A DNA stretch of 64,000 nt. Source: Simplicispira suum. Lineage in GTDB: Bacteria; Pseudomonadota; Gammaproteobacteria; Burkholderiales; Burkholderiaceae_C. A program made the position numbers and the translations under genes. Shown in pieces: positions 41,354 to 49,613 of the stretch; the stretch's first letter is position 1; every line of letters starts with the position of its first letter. The notes under the pieces were generated by a model that ran no database searches, had not been told where the DNA came from, and saw nothing but the letters and a program-made list of their open reading frames with translations. The stretch lies in contig NZ_CP027669.1 of NCBI RefSeq assembly GCF_003008595.1, positions 3,472,001-3,536,000 of the forward strand, written 5' to 3'.

Positions 41354-41452
41354 GGCGGGGTCTTTGCAATGAACGGACGATGGCGCATCATGCGGGAGAC
41401 TTGAAAAAATTTAAATCTAAAAAAATTATCAAAAACAGCATGAAATACCAAA
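41354..41452. promoter_or_regulatory. AT-rich divergent putA/lrp-type promoter region
   Basis: 99 bp between the putA start and the Lrp-family gene. It is sharply AT-rich against its surroundings (for example AAAAAATTTAAATCTAAAAA), as is typical for Lrp-type binding regions. No exact operator can be assigned by eye. Confidence 0.5.
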
Positions 41453-41929
41453 ATGAACGATGAATCAAAGAATATTGACAGAATTGATCTAAAAATTCTC
41501 TCGATCCTGCAGGAAGACGGGCGCATTTCGAATTTGAAGCTTTCCGAGCAGGTGGGCTTGTCGCCCACGGCGGTCCTTGGGCGCGTGCAAAGGCTCTCGC
41601 GCGAGGGCTATGTTTTGGGCTATGAAGCACGCCTCAACCCGTTGAAACTCGGTGCGGCGATGCTGGTGTTCGTGGAAGTGTTGCTTGATCGGACCACCCC
41701 GAATGTGTTTGAGCAGTTCAACGCTGCGGTGCAGGTGCGCCCGGAAATCATGGAATGCCATATGGTGGCAGGCGGCTTTGACTACCTGCTCAAGACGCGT
41801 ACAGCCGACATGAATGCCTACCGCGCTTTTGCCGGCGCCGTGCTCTGGCAACTGCCGGGCGTGCGAGAGACCCGCACCTACGCGGTGATGGAAGAGGTCA
41901 AGCACTCGACGCGTCTGCCTTTGTCCTGA
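41453..41929 (+). CDS. Lrp/AsnC-family regulator, probable PutR-type regulator of putA
   Basis: A 158-residue protein. The N-terminal helix-turn-helix (DRIDLKILSILQEDGRISN, then LSEQVGLSPTAVLGRVQRL) is followed by the RAM ligand-binding domain with the conserved GGFDYLL. It is divergent from putA with a 99-bp AT-rich gap, the usual arrangement of proline-responsive Lrp-type activators (PutR, BkdR-like). Proline as ligand is inferred from context. Confidence 0.9.
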   Translation: MNDESKNIDRIDLKILSILQEDGRISNLKLSEQVGLSPTAVLGRVQRLSREGYVLGYEARLNPLKLGAAMLVFVEVLLDRTTPNVFEQFNAAVQVRPEIMECHMVAGGFDYLLKTRTADMNAYRAFAGAVLWQLPGVRETRTYAVMEEVKHSTRLPLS

Positions 41930-41992
41930 GCCCATCTCCCGCAGAACATGCTTGCATAATGGTCAGCAACCCAACACGCTGAGGAGAACTCC

Positions 41993-42298
41993 ATGCATTT
42001 GCTACGGACAGCGGCCGTTTTGTTTGCGGCTGCGACATTGGGTCAGGCGGCCAATGCAGCCTGCTACCTCGTCTATGCGCCCGACGGTACGGTTGTGTAC
42101 CGGTCTGTGCAGTCGCCGGTGGATCTTTCCAAACCACTGCATCTGACCCTGCCCCAGGCCGCTCCCGGTGGGCGCCTCGTCTTCTCGCTGGACAACAACG
42201 GATGCGAGCTGGAGGTGCACAAGCTCGACACGCTGCACAGTCGGTCCAAATCTGCGACTCGCCCGACATCGCCCGCTCGCAAGGCACGCGGCGCCTGA
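41993..42298 (+). CDS. Small exported protein of unknown function
   Basis: A 101-residue protein preceded by GAGGAGAACTCC. Residues 1-22 form a clear signal peptide (MHLLRTAAVLFAAATLGQAANA). The mature part has two Cys (Cys24 and one near residue 70) that could form a disulfide, followed by a basic Ser/Arg-rich tail. ACYLVYAPDGTVVYRS suggests a short beta-rich domain. I do not recognise the family. rlmD follows 48 bp downstream on the same strand. Confidence 0.7.
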   Translation: MHLLRTAAVLFAAATLGQAANAACYLVYAPDGTVVYRSVQSPVDLSKPLHLTLPQAAPGGRLVFSLDNNGCELEVHKLDTLHSRSKSATRPTSPARKARGA

Positions 42299-42346
42299 GC
42301 GGGCTGCGCGCGGTTTTCCAACCGGCGGGCCTGAGACAATCGGGCC

Positions 42347-43777
42347 ATGAGTGAAAAGATTGAAATTGCGCCTGCGGTGTCGCCCGATTGGCTGAGCGTA
42401 GAGTCGCTGAACCTGGACGCCCAAGGCGTTGCCCGTCGGCCCGACGGCAAGGTGGTATTCATTGATGGCGCGCTTCCGTTTGAGCAGGTCACTGCCAGCG
42501 CCTACCGAAAGAAAAACAACTGGGAACAGGCCCATCTGACGGCGATTCACGTCGAATCGTCCCAGCGTGTCCAGCCCGGCTGCCCCCACTTCGGATTGCA
42601 TGCGGGAGCCTGTGGCGGATGCAAGATGCAGCACCTGCATTCTGCCGCCCAGGTGGCCGTCAAGCAGCGGGTGCTGGAAGACAACCTCTGGCATCTGGGC
42701 AAGGTCAAGCCGGAAACCATTCTGCGGCCCATTGAAGGCCCCGCTTGGGCTTACCGCTATCGCGCGCGACTGTCGGTGCGCTATGTGGTGAAAAAGGGCG
42801 AAGTACTGGTGGGTTTTCACGAGCGCAAGAGCCGCTACGTGGCAGACATGCGCGTTTGCCCCGTGTTGCCTGAGCATGTGAGCCGCATGCTGCTGCCGCT
42901 GCGCGCGCTGATCGCCTCCATGGACGCACGCGACACCGTTCCACAGATTGAGCTCGCGTGTGGCGATACGGTGACCGCCATGGTGCTGCGCCACCTCGAG
43001 CCGCTCTCGTCCACCGACATCGAGCGCCTCCGCGCCTTTGCTGCGGAGCAGGGCGTGCAGTGGTGGCTGCAGTCCAAGGGCCCGGACACGGTGCGCCTGC
43101 TCGATACCGACGGCCCCACGCTCTCCTATGCGCTGCCTGAATTCGACATCACCATGCCGTTCAAGCCCACCGATTTCACGCAGGTGAACCCGCACATCAA
43201 CCGGGTGCTGGTTGCGCGCGCATTGCGCCTGCTGAGCGTGCAAGCCCATGAGCGCGTGATCGACTGGTTTTGCGGCTTGGGAAACTTCACCCTGCCGCTA
43301 GCGACCCAGGGGCGCGAGGTGCTGGGCATCGAAGGCAGTGAGGCCTTGGTAGCGCGTTCGCGGGAAAATTATGATTTAAATCAGGCTCTAGCGCTTGATG
43401 GTAAAGCGTTAGCAGCTACTAGTTTTGTAGCTAGAAATCTTTTCGAGATGACGCCGGAGATGCTGGTGCAGGATGGGGCGGCCGACAAATGGCTGGTGGA
43501 CCCGCCCCGTGAGGGCGCTTTTGCGCTCGCCAAGGCGCTGGCCGACATAGAGCAGGCGCGTATTGGCGCCGAAGGAGCGCCGCCCTTGCCACCAGGAGCA
43601 AAAGACTGGACCCCGCCAAGTCGCATCGTCTACGTCAGCTGCAATCCTGCAACGCTGGCACGTGACGCCGGCCTGCTGGTGCATCTGGCGGGCTACCGCT
43701 GTACGGCGGCGGGAATGATCAACATGTTTCCCCACACCGCCCATGTGGAGAGCATGGCGGTGTTCGAGCGCCCCTGA
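42347..43777 (+). CDS. rlmD: 23S rRNA (uracil-1939-C5)-methyltransferase
   Basis: A 476-residue protein with an N-terminal TRAM-like domain. [19 protein letters not shown] carries three of the 4Fe-4S ligands. The C-terminal methyltransferase has [23 protein letters not shown] and the nucleophile Cys in [12 protein letters not shown]. It methylates U1939 of 23S rRNA. Residues about 342-365 (between ENYDLNQ and ARNLFEM) are encoded by a repeat-family copy (43371-43440) and appear as extra length relative to E. coli RlmD as I recall it. The rest is of normal length. Confidence 0.92.
   Translation: MSEKIEIAPAVSPDWLSVESLNLDAQGVARRPDGKVVFIDGALPFEQVTASAYRKKNNWEQAHLTAIHVESSQRVQPGCPHFGLHAGACGGCKMQHLHSAAQVAVKQRVLEDNLWHLGKVKPETILRPIEGPAWAYRYRARLSVRYVVKKGEVLVGFHERKSRYVADMRVCPVLPEHVSRMLLPLRALIASMDARDTVPQIELACGDTVTAMVLRHLEPLSSTDIERLRAFAAEQGVQWWLQSKGPDTVRLLDTDGPTLSYALPEFDITMPFKPTDFTQVNPHINRVLVARALRLLSVQAHERVIDWFCGLGNFTLPLATQGREVLGIEGSEALVARSRENYDLNQALALDGKALAATSFVARNLFEMTPEMLVQDGAADKWLVDPPREGAFALAKALADIEQARIGAEGAPPLPPGAKDWTPPSRIVYVSCNPATLARDAGLLVHLAGYRCTAAGMINMFPHTAHVESMAVFERP
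43371..43440 (+). repeat. Palindromic repeat family A inside rlmD
   Basis: The segment reads AGGCTCTAGCGCTTGATGG, then AAAGCGTTAGCAGCTACTAG and TTTTGTAGCTAG. It is AT-rich compared with the flanking codons, and it keeps the frame open. It is the clearest coding copy of the family in the window. Confidence 0.7.
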
Positions 43778-43790
43778 ACCCGGTCCTGCT

Positions 43791-44153
43791 CTACTTCTTG
43801 GCTGCGGCGCCCGCGTCGCTCGCGGGCGCTGACGCTTCTTCGGAATCGCTCCCGGCAGCAGTGCCATTCGCAGGAATGCCTTCAATCTTGTTGTCGCGCA
43901 TGTAGCCGTCCATGTCCTTCCAGCCGGAAAAAATGGCTGCCTTGGACGATTTCGGGTTGTTCGCATAGCAATCTTCAATGCCGCGCATCGCGTAGCGGCA
44001 GGCGCCGCCAATGGCTTTGGCTTCTTCTTCGCGCTGGGCAATGCGTGGATCGGGTCCCAGGCCCGGAATGTCGCAGGCGCCCAGCAGCGACAGCAAAGCC
44101 AGTGCGAGAAAAACGCGGAAGCGAGGCAGAGAAATGGTTCGCATGCTGTTCAT
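43791..44153 (-). CDS. Small lipoprotein of unknown function
   Basis: A 120-residue protein; starts at 44153 (MNSMRT) and 44144 (MRTISL) are both possible, without a clear ribosome binding site. A signal sequence ends in the lipobox LLGAC, so the mature protein is lipid-anchored. The mature part contains CRYAMRGIEDCYANN, with two more Cys that may form a disulfide, and KAAIFSGWKDMDGYMRDN. The C-terminus is low-complexity Ala/Ser/Glu. I do not recognise the family. It is convergent with rlmD. Confidence 0.7.
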   Translation of the reverse strand: MNSMRTISLPRFRVFLALALLSLLGACDIPGLGPDPRIAQREEEAKAIGGACRYAMRGIEDCYANNPKSSKAAIFSGWKDMDGYMRDNKIEGIPANGTAAGSDSEEASAPASDAGAAAKK

Positions 44154-44238
44154 ATCGGCGCCAGGGAGCATTGCTTGAGCTTCAGACGCAGCAAAGGCCC
44201 CGCACAGGGGCCTTTGTTGCACGGTGTCAACAAGCGAA

Positions 44239-44940
44239 TCAGTCGCTGTCGCCACCCATGATACCGAGCAGCATCAATAGGCTCTGGAACACGTTGAACA
44301 GATCCAGATACAAAGCCAGCGTGGCGCTGATGTAGTTGGTTTCGCCGCCGTCCAGAATGCGCTTCAGGTCGTACAGCATATAGGCGCTGAACACCCCAAT
44401 GGCTGCCACCGAAATCGCCATCATGCCTGCCGTGGAGCCGACAAACACGTTGATGATGGCGCCGACCACAATCACCATGGCACCAACGAAAAGCCACTTG
44501 CCCATGCCGGACAGGTCGCGTTTGATCACCGTGGCCAGGCTGGCCATGACGAAAAACACGCCCGCCGTGCCGGCAAACGCCGTCATGATCAGTTCACTGC
44601 CGTTGGAGAAACCCAGCACCATGCCGATCATGCGCGAAAGCATCAGGCCCATGAAGAAGGTGAAACCCAGCAGCACCGGCACGCCGGCAGCGGAATTCTT
44701 GGTTTTCTCGATGGCATACATGAAACCGAAGGCGCCGCCGAGGAAGACGATGAGCCCCAGGCCGCCATTCAGCGACCGGGTGATGCCGGTGGCCACGCCA
44801 ATCCAGGCGCCAAGCACCGTCGGCAGCAGGCTCAGGGCCAGCAGCCAATAGGTATTGCGCAGCACCTTGTGGCGCTGCTCTTGCGACACGCCGTAGCTGT
44901 TGCCCGCAGAGGAGGGGAAGGGGGTAACCCGTTCGTTCAT
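44239..44940 (-). CDS. Bax inhibitor-1/YccA family membrane protein
   Basis: A 233-residue protein with about seven membrane helices (from residue 30 to 225). LRNTYWLLALSLLPTVLGAWIG, GFTFFMGLMLSRMIG and YMLYDLKRILDGGETNYI are typical of the family. The C-terminal Asp-containing segment is the pH/calcium-sensing region known from bacterial homologues. YccA-type members interact with the FtsH protease in E. coli. It is a stand-alone gene with a short leader. Confidence 0.92.
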   Translation of the reverse strand: MNERVTPFPSSAGNSYGVSQEQRHKVLRNTYWLLALSLLPTVLGAWIGVATGITRSLNGGLGLIVFLGGAFGFMYAIEKTKNSAAGVPVLLGFTFFMGLMLSRMIGMVLGFSNGSELIMTAFAGTAGVFFVMASLATVIKRDLSGMGKWLFVGAMVIVVGAIINVFVGSTAGMMAISVAAIGVFSAYMLYDLKRILDGGETNYISATLALYLDLFNVFQSLLMLLGIMGGDSD

Positions 44941-45193
44941 TGCTGTTTCTCCAGAGTGGCCCGCACGGTGCGGGTGAATTGCATTCTAGTTGGTGGCCTG
45001 CGATTCAATTGCAAGGCAAATCACAGGGCCATTTCAAGACCCGTCGGTAACTGGGCGTTCTCGCGGATGCAGTGGCCTCGTTTAGGTCATGATTCTTTCA
45101 ACTCCGGTTTGGTTCCCTTGCGTCTCCCGTGCCGCTATGCTCAAACGCTTTGGCCAGGCAGCGGGTCGGGCCTGCACACTTTTGGAAGCTTGC

Positions 45194-45598
45194 ATGAAAA
45201 CCACCACCGAACTTGAACTCGCAGATATCCGAAAAATCGCCGCTGCGGCAGAAGCCGAGGCCATGGCCAATGGCTGGGCGGTGACGATCGCCATCGTCGA
45301 TGCGGGCGGCCACCTGCTGTGGCTGCAGCGGCTCGACGGCGCGGCGCCCGTGTCGGCGCACATTGCACCCGGCAAGGCGCGCACGGCGGCCCTGGGGCGG
45401 CGTGAGAGCAAAACCTATGAAGATATGGTCAATGGCGGGCGCATGTCGTTTTTGAGCGCGCCGGGGGTAGAGGCCTTGCTCGAAGGCGGGGTTCCCATCC
45501 TGCATGCCGGGCAGTGCGTGGGCGCGGTGGGCGTGAGCGGCGTGAAATCGAATGAAGATGTGCAGATTGCTCGCGCAGGGATCGCTGCGCTGGGCTGA
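45194..45598 (+). CDS. GlcG/HbpS family heme-binding-like protein
   Basis: A 134-residue protein from the ATG at 45194; an upstream in-frame ATG at 45089 would add an unrelated leader. AIVDAGGHLLWLQRLDGA, APGKARTAA and GGVPILHAGQCVGAVGVSG are hallmarks of the DUF336/GlcG-HbpS fold. Some members bind heme or are encoded with glycolate metabolism genes; others have no known function. Nearby hemP suggests, but does not prove, a heme link. No signal peptide. Confidence 0.88.
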   Translation: MKTTTELELADIRKIAAAAEAEAMANGWAVTIAIVDAGGHLLWLQRLDGAAPVSAHIAPGKARTAALGRRESKTYEDMVNGGRMSFLSAPGVEALLEGGVPILHAGQCVGAVGVSGVKSNEDVQIARAGIAALG

Positions 45599-45710
45599 AT
45601 CGGCGCGGGGACGAATGGGGATAAAAAACGGCCTGGCTACAAGGGGATTGCCCTTTGGCTGGCCAAAAACGACATGTGCCCCACGGCACTGGAGTCGCCC
45701 CACGATGAAA

Positions 45711-45947
45711 CTATTTGGTCAGAATGAGCTTGCCTTGGCGTGTAGTCTGCAATTGGTAGCACGCTCCGTTGTGCGCAATGTGCACGCGCTTGCCACCCTG
45801 CAGCAGTTCGGCGCTTTGCCAGGTGAAACACGGCGCCGCGCTGTTCGAGCAAACCGGGCCGGTTGCTGGTGCCGCACTGTCGTCCTGTGAATCCAGGGCG
45901 ACCGAGGCTTGTGACGAAGCGGGAGCTGTGTTCAGCGGTTTAGGCAT
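45711..45947 (-). CDS. hemP: Hemin uptake protein HemP
   Basis: A 78-residue protein from the ATG at 45947. The C-terminal half carries the HemP signature (SAELLQGGKRVHIAHNGACY, then TRQGKLILTK). The N-terminal 30 residues are low complexity. HemP proteins promote expression of hemin uptake genes in other Betaproteobacteria. An in-frame ATG at 45971 lies inside the Fur box and between the promoter hexamers, so it cannot be used from that promoter. The chosen start falls about seven bases after the -10 hexamer, implying a leaderless message. It lies downstream of exbD on the same strand. Confidence 0.85.
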   Translation of the reverse strand: MPKPLNTAPASSQASVALDSQDDSAAPATGPVCSNSAAPCFTWQSAELLQGGKRVHIAHNGACYQLQTTRQGKLILTK

Positions 45948-45953
45948 GTTTGT

Positions 45954-45983
45954 AATGATATTGATTCGCATTTAAGAGGTCAA
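45954..45983 (-). promoter_or_regulatory. hemP promoter with overlapping Fur box
   Basis: On the minus strand TTGACC (45978-45983) and TATCAT (45955-45960) are separated by 17 bp. The 19-bp Fur-like box AATGATATTGATTCGCATT (45954-45972) covers the -10 and most of the spacer, so iron-loaded Fur should block the promoter. Confidence 0.8.
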
Positions 45984-46050
45984 GTATTTATTCATTTTTT
46001 TAGGCGTCTGCGGTTGTCAGTGCCAGCGCATGAATGCGGGCAGCAGCGCG

Positions 46051-46461
<411 letters not shown>

Positions 46462-46463
46462 GG

Positions 46464-47183
46464 TCAGGCGCCCTTCTTGAGGGGCCGCACATTGCTGCCG
46501 CCTTCGCCGTTCGAAATACGGGCTCCGGTAACGAAGTAGGCGTGCAGATCATGGGCAAAGCTGTTCATGCGAACCAGGATGAACTTGTTGCCGCGCACCA
46601 GCGCGTTGTAGCCCAGCACTGCGGGGATCGCCACTGCCAAGCCCAGCGCGGTCATGATCAGCGCTTCGCCCACCGGGCCGGCGACCTTGTCGATCGTCGA
46701 CTGCCCCGAGGTGCCAATGGCGATCAAGGCGTGGTAAATGCCCCATACCGTGCCAAACAGACCCAGAAACGGCGCGGTAGACCCCACCGATGCGAGGATC
46801 GCCAGGCCCGATTGCAGGCGCGCGGTAAATTCGTCGATGCTGTTGCGCAGGCTCCCGGTGACCCAGTCGCTCACGTCCAGACTCTCATGCAGCTGGCCCT
46901 TGGTATTGCGGTGGTGCGCCGTGGCCTCGCGCCCTTCGATGGCCAGGGCGCGAAACGGGTTGGCTGGATCGCTACCCAAAGTGGTGAGCGCCGCAGCAAA
47001 GTCGTCGCTGTGCCAAAACGTCTGCACCGCCCGGGCGTTGCGCTTGAAGCGCACGATGTCCAGGGCCTTGATGACGATAACGGCCCAGGTGGCCAGCGAC
47101 ATCAACAGCAGCAGCAGCGCGACGCCGCGCGTGATGAGATCCCCCTGGTTCCAGAGGTTGGCCAAGCCGAATTGCGTTTCCAT
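46464..47183 (-). CDS. exbB: TonB-system proton channel subunit ExbB (MotA/TolQ/ExbB family)
   Basis: A 239-residue protein from the ATG at 47183. Three membrane helices lie near residues 17-38, 125-150 and 165-190. ASVGSTAPFLGLFGTVWGIYHAL and VGEALIMTALGLAVAIPAVLGYN are the conserved channel helices. It lies between tonB (23 bp upstream) and exbD (2 bp downstream). The N-terminal 16 residues are short and no signal peptide is present. Confidence 0.95.
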   Translation of the reverse strand: METQFGLANLWNQGDLITRGVALLLLLMSLATWAVIVIKALDIVRFKRNARAVQTFWHSDDFAAALTTLGSDPANPFRALAIEGREATAHHRNTKGQLHESLDVSDWVTGSLRNSIDEFTARLQSGLAILASVGSTAPFLGLFGTVWGIYHALIAIGTSGQSTIDKVAGPVGEALIMTALGLAVAIPAVLGYNALVRGNKFILVRMNSFAHDLHAYFVTGARISNGEGGSNVRPLKKGA

Positions 47184-47206
47184 GAAGACTCCTGAAGATC
47201 CGTGAA

Positions 47207-47917
47207 TTATTCGAGAACGAAGTTGATCGGTACGAGGTACCACATGGCTTCGGGCACGCCATTGCGCTTGCCGGGCACGAAACGCCAGCGCAGTACCGTG
47301 TCGTGGGCTTGGCGGTCGAGCCGCTCGAAGCCGCTTGATTGTTTGATTTCCACCTGTTCGGGCAGGCCTTCGGTGCTGATGAGTACACGCAGTAGCACCT
47401 TGCCCTGCTCGCCCATGCGTTTGCTGATCGATGGATAAGAAGGCGAGGGATTCTTGAGGTAAGCCGCATTGCTCGACGGCAATTCAATGCGCGGGGCTGC
47501 GGGCGGGGAGGGGGGCGCAGGCGGTGCCGGGGCCGTGTTGACCGGCGCCGCCACCGGCGTGCGAACCACCGGTGCATTCGGTGCGGCCTCGGCCTCCGCT
47601 GCCGGCACCGGGGTGGGCTCAGGAGCGCGCACCGGTCTGGGCTGCGGCGTCGGTTTCGCCAAACGCGGCGGCGGGACGGGTGGGGGTGGTGTCGGTAGCA
47701 CGGGTTGAGGAGGCGGCACAGCGGGAGGGGCTGGGGGCGCCGGAGGCGCCACAAATTCGCTGAGCAGCACCGCAGGAACGATGATTTCCTCTGGCTGCTT
47801 GTGCCCCAACGCGCCTTGCAGAGCCCACAAGGCGGCGCCGTGTGCAAGAGCGATGCCGACCACGATAGCGGCATTGCGTTTGCGCTGAGGCACTGGCAGG
47901 AAAAGATCAGAAGACAT
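47207..47917 (-). CDS. tonB: Energy transducer TonB
   Basis: A 236-residue protein. A membrane anchor at about residues 14-36 is followed by a long Pro-rich spacer (about 50-145, PPAPPAPPAVPPPQP and later) that spans the periplasm. The C-terminal domain contains YPSISKRMGEQGKVLLRVLI, LDRQAHDTVLRWRFVPG and VPINFVLE. The start codon at 47917 directly abuts the T-tract of a terminator hairpin, leaving no ribosome binding site. A GTG at codon 9 is an alternative. It heads the tonB-exbB-exbD-hemP run. Confidence 0.94.
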   Translation of the reverse strand: MSSDLFLPVPQRKRNAAIVVGIALAHGAALWALQGALGHKQPEEIIVPAVLLSEFVAPPAPPAPPAVPPPQPVLPTPPPPVPPPRLAKPTPQPRPVRAPEPTPVPAAEAEAAPNAPVVRTPVAAPVNTAPAPPAPPSPPAAPRIELPSSNAAYLKNPSPSYPSISKRMGEQGKVLLRVLISTEGLPEQVEIKQSSGFERLDRQAHDTVLRWRFVPGKRNGVPEAMWYLVPINFVLE

Positions 47918-47927
47918 TAAAAAAATA

Positions 47928-47960
47928 GCTGCCAGCGCAGGCAGAATCTGCGCTGGCAGC
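47928..47960 (-). terminator. Strong terminator abutting the tonB start codon
   Basis: A perfect 13-bp stem (GCTGCCAGCGCAG/CTGCGCTGGCAGC) with a 7-nt loop. On the minus strand it is followed by TATTTTTTTA and then the tonB ATG. It ends the bfd transcript. The sequence ATAGCTGCCAGCGCAGG resembles half of repeat family A. Confidence 0.88.
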
Positions 47961-47976
47961 CCATTGGACTACAAAT

Positions 47977-48048
47977 TCAGCGCTTGAAAATCCAGGGCAA
48001 AGCGAGGCCTGTCACGATCAGCGAAAAGCCCAGTGCCCAGACCAACAT
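47977..48048 (-). CDS. Putative 23-residue membrane peptide after bfd
   Basis: Eight bases after the bfd stop codon an ATG opens a short frame, [20 protein letters not shown] plus FKR. Nearly all of it is one hydrophobic helix with a positive end, as in small membrane regulators. It ends 17 bp before the terminator. The start lacks its own ribosome binding site, so translation would depend on coupling to bfd. It is a weak call that rests on composition and position only. Confidence 0.35.
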   Translation of the reverse strand: MLVWALGFSLIVTGLALPWIFKR

Positions 48049-48056
48049 GGGAACTT

Positions 48057-48299
48057 TCAGGCGGCGCAAGCGCAGGCGCTGCCACCCGCGCAGGCGCAGG
48101 CAAGGACGGAGTCGTTCCGAAGGGCCGCCACCGGGCTGCTGGCGCTGCATTGTGCAACCACCTCGCGCGCGCAGCTTTCGCATTGGCCGCATTGCGTGGC
48201 CACGCCCAGCTCCCATTGGATTTCGTCAAAGCCCATCCCAGCCCGGGCATGGCGGGCAATTTCGCGATCAGAAATTCGGCGGCAGACGCAGACGATCAT
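48057..48299 (-). CDS. bfd: Bacterioferritin-associated ferredoxin
   Basis: An 80-residue protein. Cys4, Cys6, Cys37 and Cys40 (MIVCVC and CGQCESC) are the 2Fe-2S ligands of the BFD fold. It reduces the bacterioferritin core to release iron under starvation. The last 15 residues add a Cys/Ala-rich extension ([14 protein letters not shown]) that is not part of the standard ~64-residue protein; its four extra Cys might bind another metal. A Fur-box-like palindrome lies 48 bp upstream. Confidence 0.9.
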   Translation of the reverse strand: MIVCVCRRISDREIARHARAGMGFDEIQWELGVATQCGQCESCAREVVAQCSASSPVAALRNDSVLACACAGGSACACAA

Positions 48300-48346
48300 G
48301 GCAAGAGATGGCAGGGCCGTGGGATGAAAAAGGAGGTTTGATTATA

Positions 48347-48365
48347 AATGCGAATAGGTTGCATT
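48347..48365 (-). promoter_or_regulatory. Fur box upstream of bfd
   Basis: AATGCGAATAGGTTGCATT is a 19-bp imperfect palindrome with AATGC/GCATT ends, like the hemP site. It lies 48 bp above the bfd start; iron repression of bfd is the expected outcome. Confidence 0.75.
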
Positions 48366-48408
48366 AACAATCTATTTTGTATCTTTCCTGGATCTGCAAG
48401 CCAGCGGC

Positions 48409-49542
48409 TCAGCGAGGCGAATCGAGCGCCGCAGCTGAAATGTTGGCCAGCGTGGCGCAGCCACTCAGCGCCATGCAGGCTTCGAGTTCGTCGCGCAGCA
48501 AGCGCAGAACATGGGCCACGCCCGCAGCGCCTGCGTTGGCCAGACCCCAGAGCGCAGGCCGGCCAATGAGGACGGCGCTGGCACCGAGCGCCAAGGCCTT
48601 GAAAACGTCTGTGCCACGGCGCAGGCCTCCGTCCACCAGCAAGGGCAGGGCGCCTCCCACGGCGTCGGCAATGCGGGGCAGGGCGCGCGCCGTGCTGACC
48701 GCGGTATCCAATGTGCGGCCGCCATGGTTGGAAACGATCAGGCCGTCCATGCCTTGGGCCAATGCCAGGCGCGCATCTTCGGCGTGCAGCACGCCCTTGA
48801 GCAGCACCGGAAGGCGTGTCTGGGCCTGCAGCCAGGCGATGTCGTCCCAAGTCGGCGCGTGCCGCAGCAAGCCGTCAAACAGTGCGCTCTGTCCAGGTGC
48901 CAGCGGCGCCTGGACAGCAGGGGCCATGCGCGCGAGGTTCACCGCCTGCACCTCGGGCGGCAAGGCAAAGGCGGCGCGGCGCTCACGGTCACGCACGCCG
49001 CTGGTGGGCGCGTCGACAGTGACCACCAGTGCCTCGCAACCGGCCGCTTCAGCGCGCTCCACGAGATCCCGCACCAGCGCGCGATCATGCTGCAGATAGA
49101 GCTGTAGCCACAGCGGTCCGGCGCCGGGATCGCCGTGCATGGCCGCCGCCACATCTTCCAGCGGCGAGCTTGCTTGCATGCTCAGCACCAGGCCCGCGCC
49201 CATTGCGCCAGCGGCGTAGGCGCTGGCGATTTCACCGTCCGGGTGCGCCAGGCGCTGGTAGGCCACAGGCGCCAGAAGAATAGGATGGGCCAGCTCGCGA
49301 CCCAGCAGCGTGCAGCGGGTGTGGCCACCGGCCAGGGGACGCAGCACGCGCGGCAGCAGCGCCAGCTCGTCCCAGGCACTGCGGTTGGCGTGCAGCGTGA
49401 TTTCGTCGCCGGCACCACCGCTGAAGTAGGCCCAGGCCTTGGCGTCAAGCTGCCGTTGGGCACTGCGCTCGTGATCGGCCAGGGTAAAGAGGTCGGGTGC
49501 TACGCGCTGGCGAGTGGGGGTCTGAGAGAGTTTTTTAAGCAA
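48409..49542 (-). CDS. FMN-dependent alpha-hydroxy acid oxidase/dehydrogenase
   Basis: A 377-residue TIM-barrel flavoprotein. AKAWAYFSGGAGDE near the N-terminus, LQLYLQHDRA, TVDAPTSGVRDRERR and the active-site SNHGGRTLD with catalytic His and Arg define the family (lactate, glycolate or mandelate oxidation). The substrate cannot be assigned. The start at 49542 is a TTG; the bases before it (TAGAGGC, then ATTTTTTGC) come from a palindromic repeat that seems to supply the ribosome binding site. Its 3' end is 44 bp from the bfd Fur box. Confidence 0.87.
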   Translation of the reverse strand: MLKKLSQTPTRQRVAPDLFTLADHERSAQRQLDAKAWAYFSGGAGDEITLHANRSAWDELALLPRVLRPLAGGHTRCTLLGRELAHPILLAPVAYQRLAHPDGEIASAYAAGAMGAGLVLSMQASSPLEDVAAAMHGDPGAGPLWLQLYLQHDRALVRDLVERAEAAGCEALVVTVDAPTSGVRDRERRAAFALPPEVQAVNLARMAPAVQAPLAPGQSALFDGLLRHAPTWDDIAWLQAQTRLPVLLKGVLHAEDARLALAQGMDGLIVSNHGGRTLDTAVSTARALPRIADAVGGALPLLVDGGLRRGTDVFKALALGASAVLIGRPALWGLANAGAAGVAHVLRLLRDELEACMALSGCATLANISAAALDSPR

Positions 49543-49592
49543 AAAATGCCTCTAGCGCTTACTGGTGTTACGTTGATAGCTATCAAATCAGG
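49541..49592. repeat. Palindromic repeat family A upstream of the hydroxy acid oxidase gene
   Basis: AAAAAATGCCTCTAGCGCTT, a short middle, then GATAGCTATCAAATCAGG. It fills the 71-bp gap between the dioxygenase gene and the hydroxy acid oxidase gene. Confidence 0.65.
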
Positions 49593-49613
49593 ATCAAACA
49601 TCAGGCGACGAAG

